DNA of 64,000 bases from CAVQCJ01 sp963771835 (GTDB lineage: Bacteria > Actinomycetota > Actinomycetes > Prado026): NCBI GenBank assembly GCA_963771835.1, contig CAVYVA010000001.1, positions 496,001 through 560,000 on the forward strand. The letters are read 5' to 3'. Under the pieces are notes generated by a model. That model did not search any database and was not told the DNA's origin. It saw only the letters and a program-made list of their open reading frames with translations. Position 1 is the stretch's first letter, and the number at the start of each line of letters is the position of its first letter. A program made the position numbers and the translations under genes. Below are positions 36,411-45,859 of this stretch, piece by piece.

Positions 36411-38523
36411 GTGAGCACGAGCAGCGCACGACCGGCCGGCTGGACCGATCTGGACGACCGCGCCGTGGCCGTCGTCCGCGGGCTGGCGATGGACGCGGTC
36501 GAGAAGGTCGGCAACGGCCACCCGGGCACCGCGATGAGCCTGGCCCCGCTCGCCTACCACCTCTTCCAGAACGTGCTGCGGCACGACCCGTCCGACGAGC
36601 ACTGGGTCGGTCGCGACCGGTTCGTCCTGTCCTGCGGGCACTCGAGCCTGACGCTGTACATCCAGCTGTACCTGTCCGGGTACGGGCTCGAGCTGGCCGA
36701 CCTCGAGTCGTTCCGGACCTGGGGCTCGCTGACCCCCGGCCACCCCGAGTACCGGCACACCAAGGGCGTGGAGACCACCACCGGCCCGCTCGGGCAGGGC
36801 CTGTCCACGGCGGTCGGGATGGCGATGGCCGCCCGGCGCGAGCGCGGCCTGTTCGACCCCGACGCCGCCCCGGGGACGAGCCCGTTCGACCACCACGTCT
36901 ACGTCTTCGCCTCCGACGGGGACATCGAGGAGGGCATCACCAGCGAGGCGTCCTCGCTGGCCGGCACCCAGCGACTGGGCAACCTCACCGTCGTCTGGGA
37001 CGACAACCACATCTCGATCGAGGACGACACCGCCATCGCCCTCAGCGAGGACACGGTCGCCCGGTACGCCGCCTACGGCTGGCACACCCAGCTCGTCGAG
37101 GCGCTGCCCTCCGGCGAGGCCGACGTCGCCGGCGTTCGCCGCCGCGGTCGACGCCGCCCGGGCGGTGACCGACCGGCCGACCTTCATCGCGGTCCGCACG
37201 GTCATCGGCTGGCCGGCGCCCAAGCTGCGCAACACCGGCAAGGCGCACGGCTCCGCTCTCGGCGCCGACGAGGTCGCGGCCACCAAGGAGCTGCTCGGGC
37301 TGGACCCGACCCGCAGCTTCCAGGTCGACGACGACGTGCTGGCGCACGCCCGCCTGGTCAAGGAGCGCGGGGCCAAGACGCGCAACGACTGGCAGTCCGA
37401 GCTCGAACGCTGGCGGTCCGCCCAGCCGGACCGGGCCGCGCTGTTCGACCGGCTGTTCGCCGGCCGAGCGCCCGGCCGGCTGGACCGACGCGCTGCCGAC
37501 CTTCCCGGCCGACCCCAAGGGGATGGCCACCCGCAAGGCCTCCGGCGAGGTCCTCAACGCGCTCGGACCGGTGCTGCCCGAGCTGTGGGGCGGCTCGGCG
37601 GACCTGGCCGAGTCGAACAACACGACCATCGAGGGCTCGCCCTCGTTCCTGCCGGCCGGCATCACCACCCGGCTGTGGGGCGCCGGCGACCCGTACGGCC
37701 GCACGCTGCACTTCGGCATCCGCGAGCACGCCATGGGCGCCATCCTCAACGGGATCGCGACGCACGGACCGACCCGTCCGTACGGCGGCACGTTCCTCGT
37801 CTTCAGCGACTACATGCGCGGCGCGGTCCGGCTGGCCGCGATCATGCAGCTGCCCGTGACGTACGTGTGGACGCACGACTCGATCGGGCTCGGCGAGGAC
37901 GGCCCGACCCACCAGCCGGTCGAGCACCTGTCCGCGCTGCGCGCGATCCCCGGGCTGTCGGTGGTGCGCCCCTGCGACGCCAACGAGACGGCGGTCGCCT
38001 GGCGGGCGATCCTGTCCGGCAGCCGCCCGGTCGGGCTGGCCCTGACCCGGCAGAACGTGCCGACGCTCGACCGCTCGGTCCTGGGCTCCGCCGACGGGCT
38101 CGAGCGCGGCGGGTACGTGCTGGCCGAGGCGTCCGGCGGGACGCCCGAGGTGATCCTCATCGGCACCGGCTCGGAGGTGCAGCTGGCCCTCGGCGGCGCG
38201 CGACGTGCTCGAGGCCGAGGGCATCCCCACCCGGGTGGTCTCGATGCCGTGCGTCGAGTGGTTCGACGAGCAGGACGCCGCCTACCGCGACAGCGTGCTG
38301 CCCCGCGTCGGTCCGGGCCCGGGTCTCGGTCGAGGCCGGCATCGCGCTGACCTGGCACCGCTTCGTCGGCGACGCCGGGCGCTGCGTCAGCCTGGAACAC
38401 TTCGGGGCCTCGGCCGACTTCACGACCCTGTACCGGGAGTTCGGGATCACCGTCGACGCCGTGGTCGCGGCCGCCCGCGAGAGCCTCGCGCGCCAGCGCC
38501 TGACGACGCACGCACGAGCCTGA
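36411..38523 (+). CDS. tkt: Transketolase (four base doublets)
   Basis: About 702 residues after collapsing doublets at 37130, 37461, 38191 and 38304. The thiamine-diphosphate motif is in ASDGDIEEGITSEASSLAG and WDDNHISIEDD; GHSSLTLYIQ and STAVGMAMAARRERG are N-terminal landmarks; TGSEVQLAL, then SMPCVEWFDEQ, and FGITVDAVV mark the C-terminal domain. It transfers two-carbon units in the pentose phosphate pathway. GTG start at 36411. First gene of tkt-tal-zwf-opcA-pgl; 17 bases before tal. Confidence 0.93.
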
Positions 38524-38540
38524 CCGAGAGGAGCCGAGCG

Positions 38541-39694
38541 GTGACCACGAGCCACTGGCACGAACCGACAACGTACGGCGCTGGCCGCGCAGGGCGTCTC
38601 GGTGTGGCTCGACGACCTGAGCCGGGCCCGGCTCGCCTCCGGCGGGCTCGCCGCGCTCGCGGCCCGCGGGGTCGTCGGGGTGACCACCAACCCGACCATC
38701 TTCGAGGGCGGCCCTGCGCGGCAGCGCCGACTACGCCGACCAGGTCCGCGACCTGGCCGCGCGCGGGGTCGACGTCGAGGAGGCCGTCCGCATGATCACC
38801 ACGTACGACGTGCGCTGGGCCTGCGACGTGCTGCGGCCGGCGTACGACGCGTCGGCCGGCGTGGACGGACGGGTGTCGATCGAGGTCGACCCGCGCAAGG
38901 CCCGCGACACCCCGGGCACGGTGGCCGAGGCGCGCGGGCTCTGGTGGCTGGTGGACCGCGCCGAACCTGTTCGTCAAGATCCCCGCCACGGTCGAGGGCC
39001 TGCCCGCGATCACGCAGGCCCTCGCCGAGGGGATCAGCGTGAACGTGACCCTGATCTTCTCCCTCGACCGCTACCGCGCCGTGATGGACGCGCTACCTCG
39101 CCGGGCTCGAGCAGGCGGCCGCCCGCGGCCTCGACCTGGCCTCGATCGCGTCGGTGGCCTCGTTCTTCGTGAGCCGGGTCGACACCGAGGTGGACGCGCG
39201 GCTGGAGAAGATCGGCACCCCCGAGGCGCTGGAGCTGCGCGGCACCGCCGCGATCGCCAACGCGCGGCTCGCGTACGAGGCGTACGAGCAGGTGCTGGCC
39301 ACCGACCGCTGGAAGGCGCTCGCGGCCAGCGGCGCCCGGGTGCAGCGGCCGCTGTGGGCGTCGACGGGCGTGAAGAACCCGGAGTACCCGGACACCCGCT
39401 ACGTCGACGACCTGGTCGCCCCGGACACCGTGAACACCATGCCCGAGAAGACGCTGGAAGCGGTGCTCGACCACGGTCAGGTCGGCCGGGAGACCGTGCG
39501 GCCGTACTACGCCCAGGCGCACGAGGCGTTCGCCCGGCTGGCCGCCGTCGGGATCGACCTGGCCGACGTCGTGCGACGTGCTCGAGGTCGAGGCCGTGGA
39601 CAAGTTCGACACCTCCACGAAGAGCCTGCTCGCGTCGCTGCAGGACGCCCTGACGCAGGCCGGCGCGCCGGCACCCGCGCCCGGCACGGCCTGA
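38541..39694 (+). CDS. tal: Transaldolase (five base doublets)
   Basis: About 382 residues after collapsing doublets at 38578, 38708, 38962, 39092 and 39573. Family segments read cleanly across the breaks: LAAQGVSVWLDDLSRARL, TTNPTIFE, DRANLFVKIPATVEG (Schiff-base lysine), ISVNVTLIFSLDRY, ASVASFFVSRVDTEVDA, LWASTGVKNPEY. Transfers dihydroxyacetone units between sugar phosphates. GTG start at 38541 with GAGGAG 11 bases upstream. One base separates it from zwf. Confidence 0.92.
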
Positions 39695-39695
39695 G

Positions 39696-41222
39696 GTGGG
39701 CGCCTCCGGCAACCCGCTGCGGGACCCGCGCGACCGCCGGCTCCCCCGGGTCGCCGGTCCCTGCGGCATGGTGATCTTCGGGGTCACCGGCGACCTCGCC
39801 CGCAAGAAGCTGATGCCGGCGATCTACGACCTGGCCAACCGCGGGCTGCTGCCGCCCGGCTTCTCCCTCGTCGGGTTCGCCCGGCGGGACTGGGCCGACC
39901 AGGACTTCATGCAGGTCGTCCACGACGCGGTGAAGCAGCACTCGCGGACGCCGTTCCGCGACGACGTCTGGGCCGGGCTGGCCGAAGGGCTGCGGTTCGT
40001 GCCCGGCGAGTTCTCCGACGACGAGGCCTTCGACCGGCTGCGGGAGACGATCGAGGACCTGGACCGCACCCGCGGCACCGGCGGCAACCACGCCTTCTAC
40101 CTCTCGGTGCCGCCCAAGTTCTTCCCGGACGTGCTGCGCCAGCTCAAGGAGCACAACCTCGCCGAGGGCCCGGCGAACGCGTGGCGCCGGGTGGTGATCG
40201 AGAAGCCGTTCGGGCACGACCTGGCCAGCGCGCAGGAGCTCAACCGCGTCGTGGGTGAGGTGTTCGACTCCGGGTCGGTCTTCCGGATCGACCACTACCT
40301 GGGCAAGGAGACCGTCCAGAACATCCTGGCGCTGCGGTTCGCCAACGAGATGTTCGAGCCGGTCTGGAACGCGAACTACGTCGACCACGTGCAGATCACC
40401 ATGGCCGAGGACGTCGGGATCGGCGGCCGGGCCGGCTACTACGACGGGATCGGGGCAGCCCGCGACGTGATCCAGAACCACCTGCTCCAGCTGCTCGCGC
40501 TGACGGCCATGGAGGAGCCGGTCTCGTTCGAGGCCGACTCGGTCCGCATCGAGAAGGAGAAGGTGCTCTCGGCGGTGCGGCTGCCCGGCGACCTGAGCCT
40601 GTCGACGGCACGCGGGCAGTACGCCGAGGGCTGGCAGGGCGGGGTGCCGGTGGTCGGGTACCTGCAGGAGGACGGCATCTCGCCTGAGTCCATCACCGAG
40701 ACGTACGCCGCGATCCGGCTCGACATCGACACCCGCCGCTGGGCGAACGTCCCGTTCTACCTGCGCACCGGCAAGCGGCTGGGCCGCCGGGTCACCGAGG
40801 TGGCGGTCGTGTTCAAGCGCGCCCCGCACCTGCCGTTCGAGGCGACGGCCACCGAGGAGCTCGGCCAGAACGCCCTGGTGATCCGGGTGCAGCCGGACGA
40901 GGGCCTGGCGCTGCGGTTCGGGTCGAAGGTGCCGGGCACCGCGATGGAGGTCCGCGACGTCACCATGGACTTCGCCTACGGCGAGGCGTTCACCGAGTCG
41001 AGCCCGGAGGCGTACGAGCGCCTGATCCTGGACGTGCTGATCGGCGAGGCCCCGCTGTTCCCCCGGCACCGCGAGGTCGAGGAGTCCTGGCGGATCCTGG
41101 ACCCGATCGAGGAGTTCTGGGCCGGCCGCGGGCGACCCGACCAGTACCCAGCGGGCCGTTGGGGCCCGGCCAGCTCGAACGAGATGCTGGCCCGCGACGG
41201 GCGCACCTGGAGGCGGCCGTGA
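39696..41222 (+). CDS. zwf: Glucose-6-phosphate 1-dehydrogenase
   Basis: 508 residues, undamaged. NADP-binding VIFGVTGDLARKKLMPA near the N-terminus, active-site RIDHYLGKE, and EKPFGHDLASA. First committed step of the oxidative pentose phosphate pathway. GTG start at 39696, one base after the tal stop; its stop overlaps the GTG of opcA. Sharp contrast with the five doublets in the gene just before it. Confidence 0.96.
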   Translation: MGASGNPLRDPRDRRLPRVAGPCGMVIFGVTGDLARKKLMPAIYDLANRGLLPPGFSLVGFARRDWADQDFMQVVHDAVKQHSRTPFRDDVWAGLAEGLRFVPGEFSDDEAFDRLRETIEDLDRTRGTGGNHAFYLSVPPKFFPDVLRQLKEHNLAEGPANAWRRVVIEKPFGHDLASAQELNRVVGEVFDSGSVFRIDHYLGKETVQNILALRFANEMFEPVWNANYVDHVQITMAEDVGIGGRAGYYDGIGAARDVIQNHLLQLLALTAMEEPVSFEADSVRIEKEKVLSAVRLPGDLSLSTARGQYAEGWQGGVPVVGYLQEDGISPESITETYAAIRLDIDTRRWANVPFYLRTGKRLGRRVTEVAVVFKRAPHLPFEATATEELGQNALVIRVQPDEGLALRFGSKVPGTAMEVRDVTMDFAYGEAFTESSPEAYERLILDVLIGEAPLFPRHREVEESWRILDPIEEFWAGRGRPDQYPAGRWGPASSNEMLARDGRTWRRP

Positions 41223-42193
41223 TCGTCGACCTCACCGACACCACCGCCGGCGCGATCGCGGCGGCGCTGGTCCAGGCCCGGCACAGCGCCGGGGTCCCCG
41301 CCGTGGGCATGGTGATGACCCTGGTCATCGTGACCGACGAGGGCGACCACTACGACGCGCTGCGTGCGGCCCTGGACGCCGCCCGTGAGCACCCCTCGCG
41401 GGTCCTGGTGGCGATCCTGCGCAAGTCCAAGAACAAGCCGCGACTGGACGCGGAGGTCCGGTTCCTCGGCGACTCGGGGCCGGGCGAGACGGTGGTCATG
41501 CGCCTGCACGGCGAGCTGTCCGACCACGCGGAGTCGGTCCTCGTCCCGTTGCTGCTGCCCGACGCCCCGGTGGTCGCCTGGTGGCCGGGCGAGTCGCCCG
41601 AGCAGCCGGCCAAGGACCCGGTCGGCTCGCTCGCCCAGCGCCGCGTCACCGACTCGGCCGCGGCGGACGACCCGCACGCCGAGCTGCTGCGCCGCTCCGC
41701 CGGGTACGCGCCGGGCGACACCGACCTCGCCTGGACCCGGATCACCCAGTGGCGCACGCTGCTCGCCGCGGCCCTGGACCAGCCGTTCCAGGAGGTCAGC
41801 CACGGGTCGGTGGCCTCCGAGCCCGGCTCGCCGAGCGCCGAGCTGCTGGCCGAGTGGCTCGCCTGGCGGCTGGGGGTGCCGATCACCCAGGAGGACTCGA
41901 GCGGACCGGGCATCACCGGCGTACGGCTGGAGTGCGCCGACGGCACGATCGAGGTCTCGCGGCCGGACGGCCGCGTCGCGCACCTGCGCCGGCCCGGGCA
42001 GCCCGAGCGACAGGTGTCGCTGCAGCGGCGGGAGACCGCGGAGATCATCGCCGAGGAGCTGCGCCGGCTCGACCCGGACGATGTGTTCGGCGAGGTGATC
42101 GGACGGCTCACCGGTCGGGTCGAAGCGGCTTCCACGCACCCGGGCGAGCCGGACGAAGCCTCCGGGGTCTCCGGGGTGGCGAGCAGCGGGTGA
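41219..42193 (+). CDS. opcA: Glucose-6-phosphate dehydrogenase assembly protein OpcA
   Basis: 324 residues. N-terminal MVMTLVIVTDEGDHYDAL and HPSRVLVAILR, then LLLPDAPVVAWWPGESP, the OpcA pattern. In cyanobacteria and actinobacteria OpcA associates with and activates G6PDH under redox control. GTG start overlaps the zwf stop; its stop overlaps the pgl start (GTGA both times). Confidence 0.93.
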   Translation: MIVDLTDTTAGAIAAALVQARHSAGVPAVGMVMTLVIVTDEGDHYDALRAALDAAREHPSRVLVAILRKSKNKPRLDAEVRFLGDSGPGETVVMRLHGELSDHAESVLVPLLLPDAPVVAWWPGESPEQPAKDPVGSLAQRRVTDSAAADDPHAELLRRSAGYAPGDTDLAWTRITQWRTLLAAALDQPFQEVSHGSVASEPGSPSAELLAEWLAWRLGVPITQEDSSGPGITGVRLECADGTIEVSRPDGRVAHLRRPGQPERQVSLQRRETAEIIAEELRRLDPDDVFGEVIGRLTGRVEAASTHPGEPDEASGVSGVASSG

Positions 42194-42972
42194 GCGTGCC
42201 CGAGGTCCTCGTCCACCGGGACCGGCAGGAGGTCGCACAGGCGGTGGCGGCTCGCCTGGTCACCAGGGCGGTCGAGGTCCAGGCCGCGCGGGGCGGTGCC
42301 TCGGTGGTCCTCACCGGTGGCGGCCTCGGGATCGCCTCGCTGGCCGCGCTGGCCGGATCCGTGGCGCACGACTCGGTGGACTGGCGCTCGCTGGACCTGT
42401 GGTGGGGGGACGAGCGCTTCCTGCCCACCGGCCACCCGGACCGCAACGACACGCAGGCCGGCGAGGCCCTGCTCGACCGCGTCCCCCTCGACCCGGCCAA
42501 GGTGCATCCGATGCCGGGTCCGGACGGCCCCGACGGTGACGACCCGGAGGCGGCCGCCGAGCGCTACGCGGCCGAGCTCGCGGCCGCGGTCCGGCCCGGC
42601 GACCACGGTGGGGTCCCCCGGTTCGACGTACTCATGCTCGGGGTCGGGCCGGACGGGCACGTGGCCTCGTTGTTCCCCGAGCATCCGGCGGTGTACGAGA
42701 CGGCGCGCACGGTGGTCGGGGTGCGCGGCTCACCCAAGCCGCCCCCGGTGCGGATCAGCCTGACGCTCCCGGCGATCAGGTCGGCGGCCGAGGTGTGGCT
42801 GATCGCCGCCGGCGCGGAGAAGGCCCGGGCGATCCACCTGGCGCTGTCCGGGACCGGGCCGGTGCAGGTCCCGGCCGCCGGTGCGCGTGGCCAGCAGCGC
42901 ACGCTGGTGCTGCTCGACGAGGCCGCGGCCTCGGCGCTGCCCCCTCAGCTGCGGCGCCTGGCCAGCCCCTGA
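42190..42972 (+). CDS. pgl: 6-phosphogluconolactonase
   Basis: 260 residues of the NagB/RpiA-like fold: VVLTGGGLGIASLAAL, DLWWGDERFLPTGHPDRND, and MLGVGPDGHVASLFPEHPA, the DevB-type signature. It hydrolyses 6-phosphogluconolactone to 6-phosphogluconate, following G6PDH. Translationally coupled to opcA. Convergent with rbpA; the stops are 13 bases apart. Confidence 0.95.
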   Translation: MSVPEVLVHRDRQEVAQAVAARLVTRAVEVQAARGGASVVLTGGGLGIASLAALAGSVAHDSVDWRSLDLWWGDERFLPTGHPDRNDTQAGEALLDRVPLDPAKVHPMPGPDGPDGDDPEAAAERYAAELAAAVRPGDHGGVPRFDVLMLGVGPDGHVASLFPEHPAVYETARTVVGVRGSPKPPPVRISLTLPAIRSAAEVWLIAAGAEKARAIHLALSGTGPVQVPAAGARGQQRTLVLLDEAAASALPPQLRRLASP

Positions 42973-42985
42973 CCCGGCTCGGCGG

Positions 42986-43321
42986 TCAGCTGTCGCCGCG
43001 GAGCTTGGCGAGGGCCTCGGCGAGGATCGCCTCGCCGTCGACCTCGCTGCGGCGCTCTCGCACGTACGCGAGGTGGGTCTTGTACGGCTCGGTCTTGGGC
43101 GGCGCCGGTGGGTCGTTGCGGTCCCGGCCGGCCGGCCACCCGCATCGCGGGCAGTCCCACTGCTCCGGGATCGCCGCCTCCTCGGCGAACGAGGGCCGCG
43201 TCTCGTGCCCCTTGGCGCAGAAGAAGGCGACGCGGTGCCGCGGCGCGCTGTCGCCGCGCTCGGCCTCGCCCATGGGGCCGGCGCCGACCCGGCTGCCTCG
43301 GATGGCGCTCCCACTACCCAC
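42986..43321 (-). CDS. rbpA: RNA polymerase-binding protein RbpA
   Basis: 111 residues. GSGSAIRGSRVGAGPMGEAER at the N-terminus and the cysteines in FFCAKGHETRP and CPRCGWPAGRD are the RbpA pattern (core domain with a zinc-like CxxC region), with a C-terminal sigma-interaction helix. RbpA stabilises the housekeeping sigma factor on RNA polymerase in actinobacteria. The GTG start at 43321 has AGGGAG upstream. Confidence 0.95.
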   Translation of the reverse strand: MGSGSAIRGSRVGAGPMGEAERGDSAPRHRVAFFCAKGHETRPSFAEEAAIPEQWDCPRCGWPAGRDRNDPPAPPKTEPYKTHLAYVRERRSEVDGEAILAEALAKLRGDS

Positions 43322-43394
43322 GTGCGAACTCCCTGCTGGTCGGCTGGCTGGCGGTCGGCTGCTCGGACGGGCTGTGCTCGGTGTTCTCCCGCAT

Positions 43395-43410
43395 GATCAC
43401 CGAAGTGATC
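43395..43410. terminator. Small hairpin between secG and rbpA
   Basis: GATCAC-CGAA-GTGATC, a perfect 6-base stem with a tetraloop, 7 bases after the secG stop. It may end or attenuate the opp-secG transcript before rbpA. Confidence 0.45.
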
Positions 43411-43417
43411 GACCGAC

Positions 43418-43663
43418 TCAAGTCGCGTTCTTGAGGATCAGGCCGAGGGCCACGATGCAGGTCAACCAGACCACCATCAAGGCGATCGTGATCCGGTCCA
43501 GGTTGCGCTCGGCCACGGAGGAGCCGCCGAGCGAGGACGACACCCCGCCGCCGAACAGGTCCGACAGCCCGCCGCCCTTGCCCTTGTGGAGCAGGACGAG
43601 CAGGACCAGGAGCATGCTCGTGATCGCCAGGATCGCCGAGAGCGTGTAGGAGATCCAACTCAT
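43418..43663 (-). CDS. secG: Protein-export membrane protein SecG
   Basis: 81 residues. Two membrane helices (about 6-26 and 59-79) joined by a glycine/serine-rich loop (KGKGGGLSDLFGGG), the SecG pattern. Part of the SecYEG translocon. Unusually, the ATG at 43663 overlaps the stop of the oligopeptide-transporter gene oppF (ATGA), whereas secG is normally next to tpiA in actinomycetes. Confidence 0.92.
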   Translation of the reverse strand: MSWISYTLSAILAITSMLLVLLVLLHKGKGGGLSDLFGGGVSSSLGGSSVAERNLDRITIALMVVWLTCIVALGLILKNAT

Positions 43664-44709
43664 CAGATGACGGCTCTTTCCTCCGGGAAGTGGCACGCCA
43701 CCAGGTGCCCCGGGGCGATCTGCAGGAGAGGCGGTTCGATCTCCGAGCAGACCGGTTGAGCCTTGGGACACCGTGTGTGGAAGCGGCACGCAGCGGGTGG
43801 GTTCAGGGGACTCGGCAGGTCACCCTTGAGGAGGATACGCTCCCGCACCGCCGCCTTGTCCGGGTCGGGCACCGGGACCGCCGACATGAGCGCGTGCGTG
43901 TACGGGTGCATGGCCCGCTCGTACAGCGCGTCCCGGTCCGCCAGCTCCATGATCTTGCCGAGGTACATCACCGCGACCCGGTCCGAGATGTGCCGCACCA
44001 CCGACAGGTCGTGGGCGATGAAGACATAGGCCAGGTTGAACTCCTGCTGGACGTCCTCGAGCAGGTTGATCACCTGCGCCTGGATGGACACGTCCAGAGC
44101 GGACACCGGCTCGTCGCACACGATCAGCTTGGGCTGCAGGGCCAGCGCCCTGGCGACTCCGATCCGCTGCCTCTGACCGCCGGAGAACTCGTGCGGGAAG
44201 CGGTTGTAGTGCTCGGGGTTCAGCCCGACGAGCTCGAGCAGCTCCTGGACCCGCTTCTTCGTGCCGCCCTTGAGGGTGATCCCCTGGATCTGCAGGGGGG
44301 CGCTGATGATCGTGCCGATGTTGTGCCGCGGGTTCAGGCTGGAGTACGGGTCCTGGAAGATGATCTGGATGTCCCGGCGCAGCGGGCGCATCGCGGCGCG
44401 GTTCAGGTGGCTGATGTCCTGCCCGTCGAAGATCACCTGACCGGCCGTGGGCTCGAGCAGCCGCGTCACCACCCGGCCGAGCGTGGACTTGCCGCACCCG
44501 GACTCTCCGACGACGCCGAGCGTCTCGCCCTTGCCGACCTCGAACGTCACACCGTCGACCGCCTGGACTGCACCGATCTGCCGCTGGAAGAGGATGCCCC
44601 GGGTGACCGGGAAGTACATCTGGACATCCTTCACGGCCAGCAGCTGCTCGGCCGGCGGCACGATCGGAGCCTGCTCGGCCGGAACCGCAGGCTCGGTGGA
44701 CGTCGTCAT
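43663..44709 (-). CDS. oppF: Oligopeptide ABC transporter ATPase OppF
   Basis: 348 residues. Walker A GESGCGKST, signature FSGGQRQR, Walker B LIVCDEPVSALD, and the C-terminal CRFHTRCPKAQPVC that binds an Fe-S cluster or zinc in OppF/DppF proteins. Energises peptide uptake with OppD. Starts 30 bases after oppD; stop overlaps secG. Confidence 0.92.
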   Translation of the reverse strand: MTTSTEPAVPAEQAPIVPPAEQLLAVKDVQMYFPVTRGILFQRQIGAVQAVDGVTFEVGKGETLGVVGESGCGKSTLGRVVTRLLEPTAGQVIFDGQDISHLNRAAMRPLRRDIQIIFQDPYSSLNPRHNIGTIISAPLQIQGITLKGGTKKRVQELLELVGLNPEHYNRFPHEFSGGQRQRIGVARALALQPKLIVCDEPVSALDVSIQAQVINLLEDVQQEFNLAYVFIAHDLSVVRHISDRVAVMYLGKIMELADRDALYERAMHPYTHALMSAVPVPDPDKAAVRERILLKGDLPSPLNPPAACRFHTRCPKAQPVCSEIEPPLLQIAPGHLVACHFPEERAVI

Positions 44710-44739
44710 GTCGGGCGCTCCACTCTGTCTCCCGGCAAC

Positions 44740-45807
44740 TCAGAGGTTGGGCTTGATGTCGGTCAGGAAGGCTGCCCGTCGGTCCGCGGCCGGCATGTGG
44801 CACGCGACCAGGTGCCGGTCCTCGGAGACCAGCAGCTCGGGCCGCTCGGTCTGGCACGGGATGCCGTCGCGGTTACGGTACGTGCACCGCGGGCTGAACG
44901 CGCAGCCGGGCGGGACGTTCAGCAGGCTCGGCGGGGTGCCAGGGATCGGCTTGAGCCGCTCCTCCCTGACCCGGTCCAGCCGGGTCACCGAGTTGAGCAG
45001 GCCCCAGGTGTAGGGGTGCTCGGGTCGGTAGAACAAGTCGGCCGCGACCCCGTACTCGGCGCCCCGCCCGGCGTACATGACCATGATGTCCTTGGCGATC
45101 TCGGCCACCACCCCGAGGTCGTGGGTGATGATGATGATCGCCGACCCGAACTCCTTCTGCAGGTCGATCATCAGCTCGATGATCTGGGCCTGCACGGTCA
45201 CATCAAGGGCGGTCGTCGGCTCGTCGGCGATGAGCAGCTCGGGGTCGTTGACCAGGGCCATCGCGATCATGGCGCGCTGACGCATCCCGCCGGAGAACTG
45301 GTGCGGGTAGTCCTTGGCCCGCTCCGCTGCGTTGGGGATGCCGACGCGGTCCAGCATCTCGACCGTCCGTGTCCAGGCGGCCTTCTTCGACACGTCGTTG
45401 TGGACCTGGTAAGCCTCCACGATCTGCGCACCGATCGAGTAGAACGGGTGCAGCGACGAGAGCGGGTCCTGGAAGATCATCGCCATCTTGTTGCCGCGCA
45501 GCGCGCGCACATCCTCGGAGTCGGCCGCGATCAGCTCCATGCCGTCCAGCCAGATCTGACCACCGAGCTTGGCCCTGGTGCCCTTGTGCAGGCCGAGGAT
45601 GGCCTGGCTGGTCACGGACTTGCCGCAGCCGGACTCCCCCACGATCCCCATCGTGCTGCCCCGCTCGAGGGTGAAGCTGACGCCGTCGACGGACTTGACC
45701 AGACCGTCGTCGGTCGGGAAGTGCACCCTGAGGTCGCGCACGTCCAGGAACGCGGTCGGCGCACCCAGCAGGCTGTCGCCGGCCTCACGGTCGATCATGA
45801 CGCTCAC
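44740..45807 (-). CDS. oppD: Oligopeptide ABC transporter ATPase OppD
   Basis: 355 residues from the GTG at 45807 (AGGAG 6 bases upstream; an ATG at 45798 is an in-frame alternative). Walker A GESGCGKSV, signature FSGGMRQR, Walker B LLIADEPTTALD, C-terminal CAFSPRCTYRNRDGIPC. ATPase partner of OppF. Confidence 0.92.
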   Translation of the reverse strand: MSVMIDREAGDSLLGAPTAFLDVRDLRVHFPTDDGLVKSVDGVSFTLERGSTMGIVGESGCGKSVTSQAILGLHKGTRAKLGGQIWLDGMELIAADSEDVRALRGNKMAMIFQDPLSSLHPFYSIGAQIVEAYQVHNDVSKKAAWTRTVEMLDRVGIPNAAERAKDYPHQFSGGMRQRAMIAMALVNDPELLIADEPTTALDVTVQAQIIELMIDLQKEFGSAIIIITHDLGVVAEIAKDIMVMYAGRGAEYGVAADLFYRPEHPYTWGLLNSVTRLDRVREERLKPIPGTPPSLLNVPPGCAFSPRCTYRNRDGIPCQTERPELLVSEDRHLVACHMPAADRRAAFLTDIKPNL

Positions 45808-45859
45808 GGCGACTCCTGGTAGGTCCGGGGAAGGGCGGCACCGCGAGCCCAGGTGCCGG

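Larger units (their letters stand above)
25719..39574. other. Region dense in two-base doublets (31 of 34 frame breaks)
   Basis: Within these bounds sufS, sufD, sufB, the DrrA/DrrB-like genes, ctaA, ctaB, tkt and tal together contain 31 one-base expansions, each explainable as both alleles of a single position written in series (mostly G and C at a wobble base). sufC, the Rieske gene, sufR, the FAD oxidoreductase and TetR inside the region have none. Three further sites lie outside it at 13503, 52748 and 55871. Confidence 0.75.

Noticed and set aside
25719..39574. Programmed +1 frameshifting or four-base codons
   Set aside because: The sites share no codon or slippery motif, involve at least ten different amino acids, cluster by region and occur several times within one gene; two-allele doubling explains them more simply.
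36411..39694. tkt and tal as pseudogenes
   Set aside because: All disruptions are +1 doublets that collapse to intact, normal-length proteins; catalytic motifs are complete and neighbours zwf-opcA-pgl are intact.
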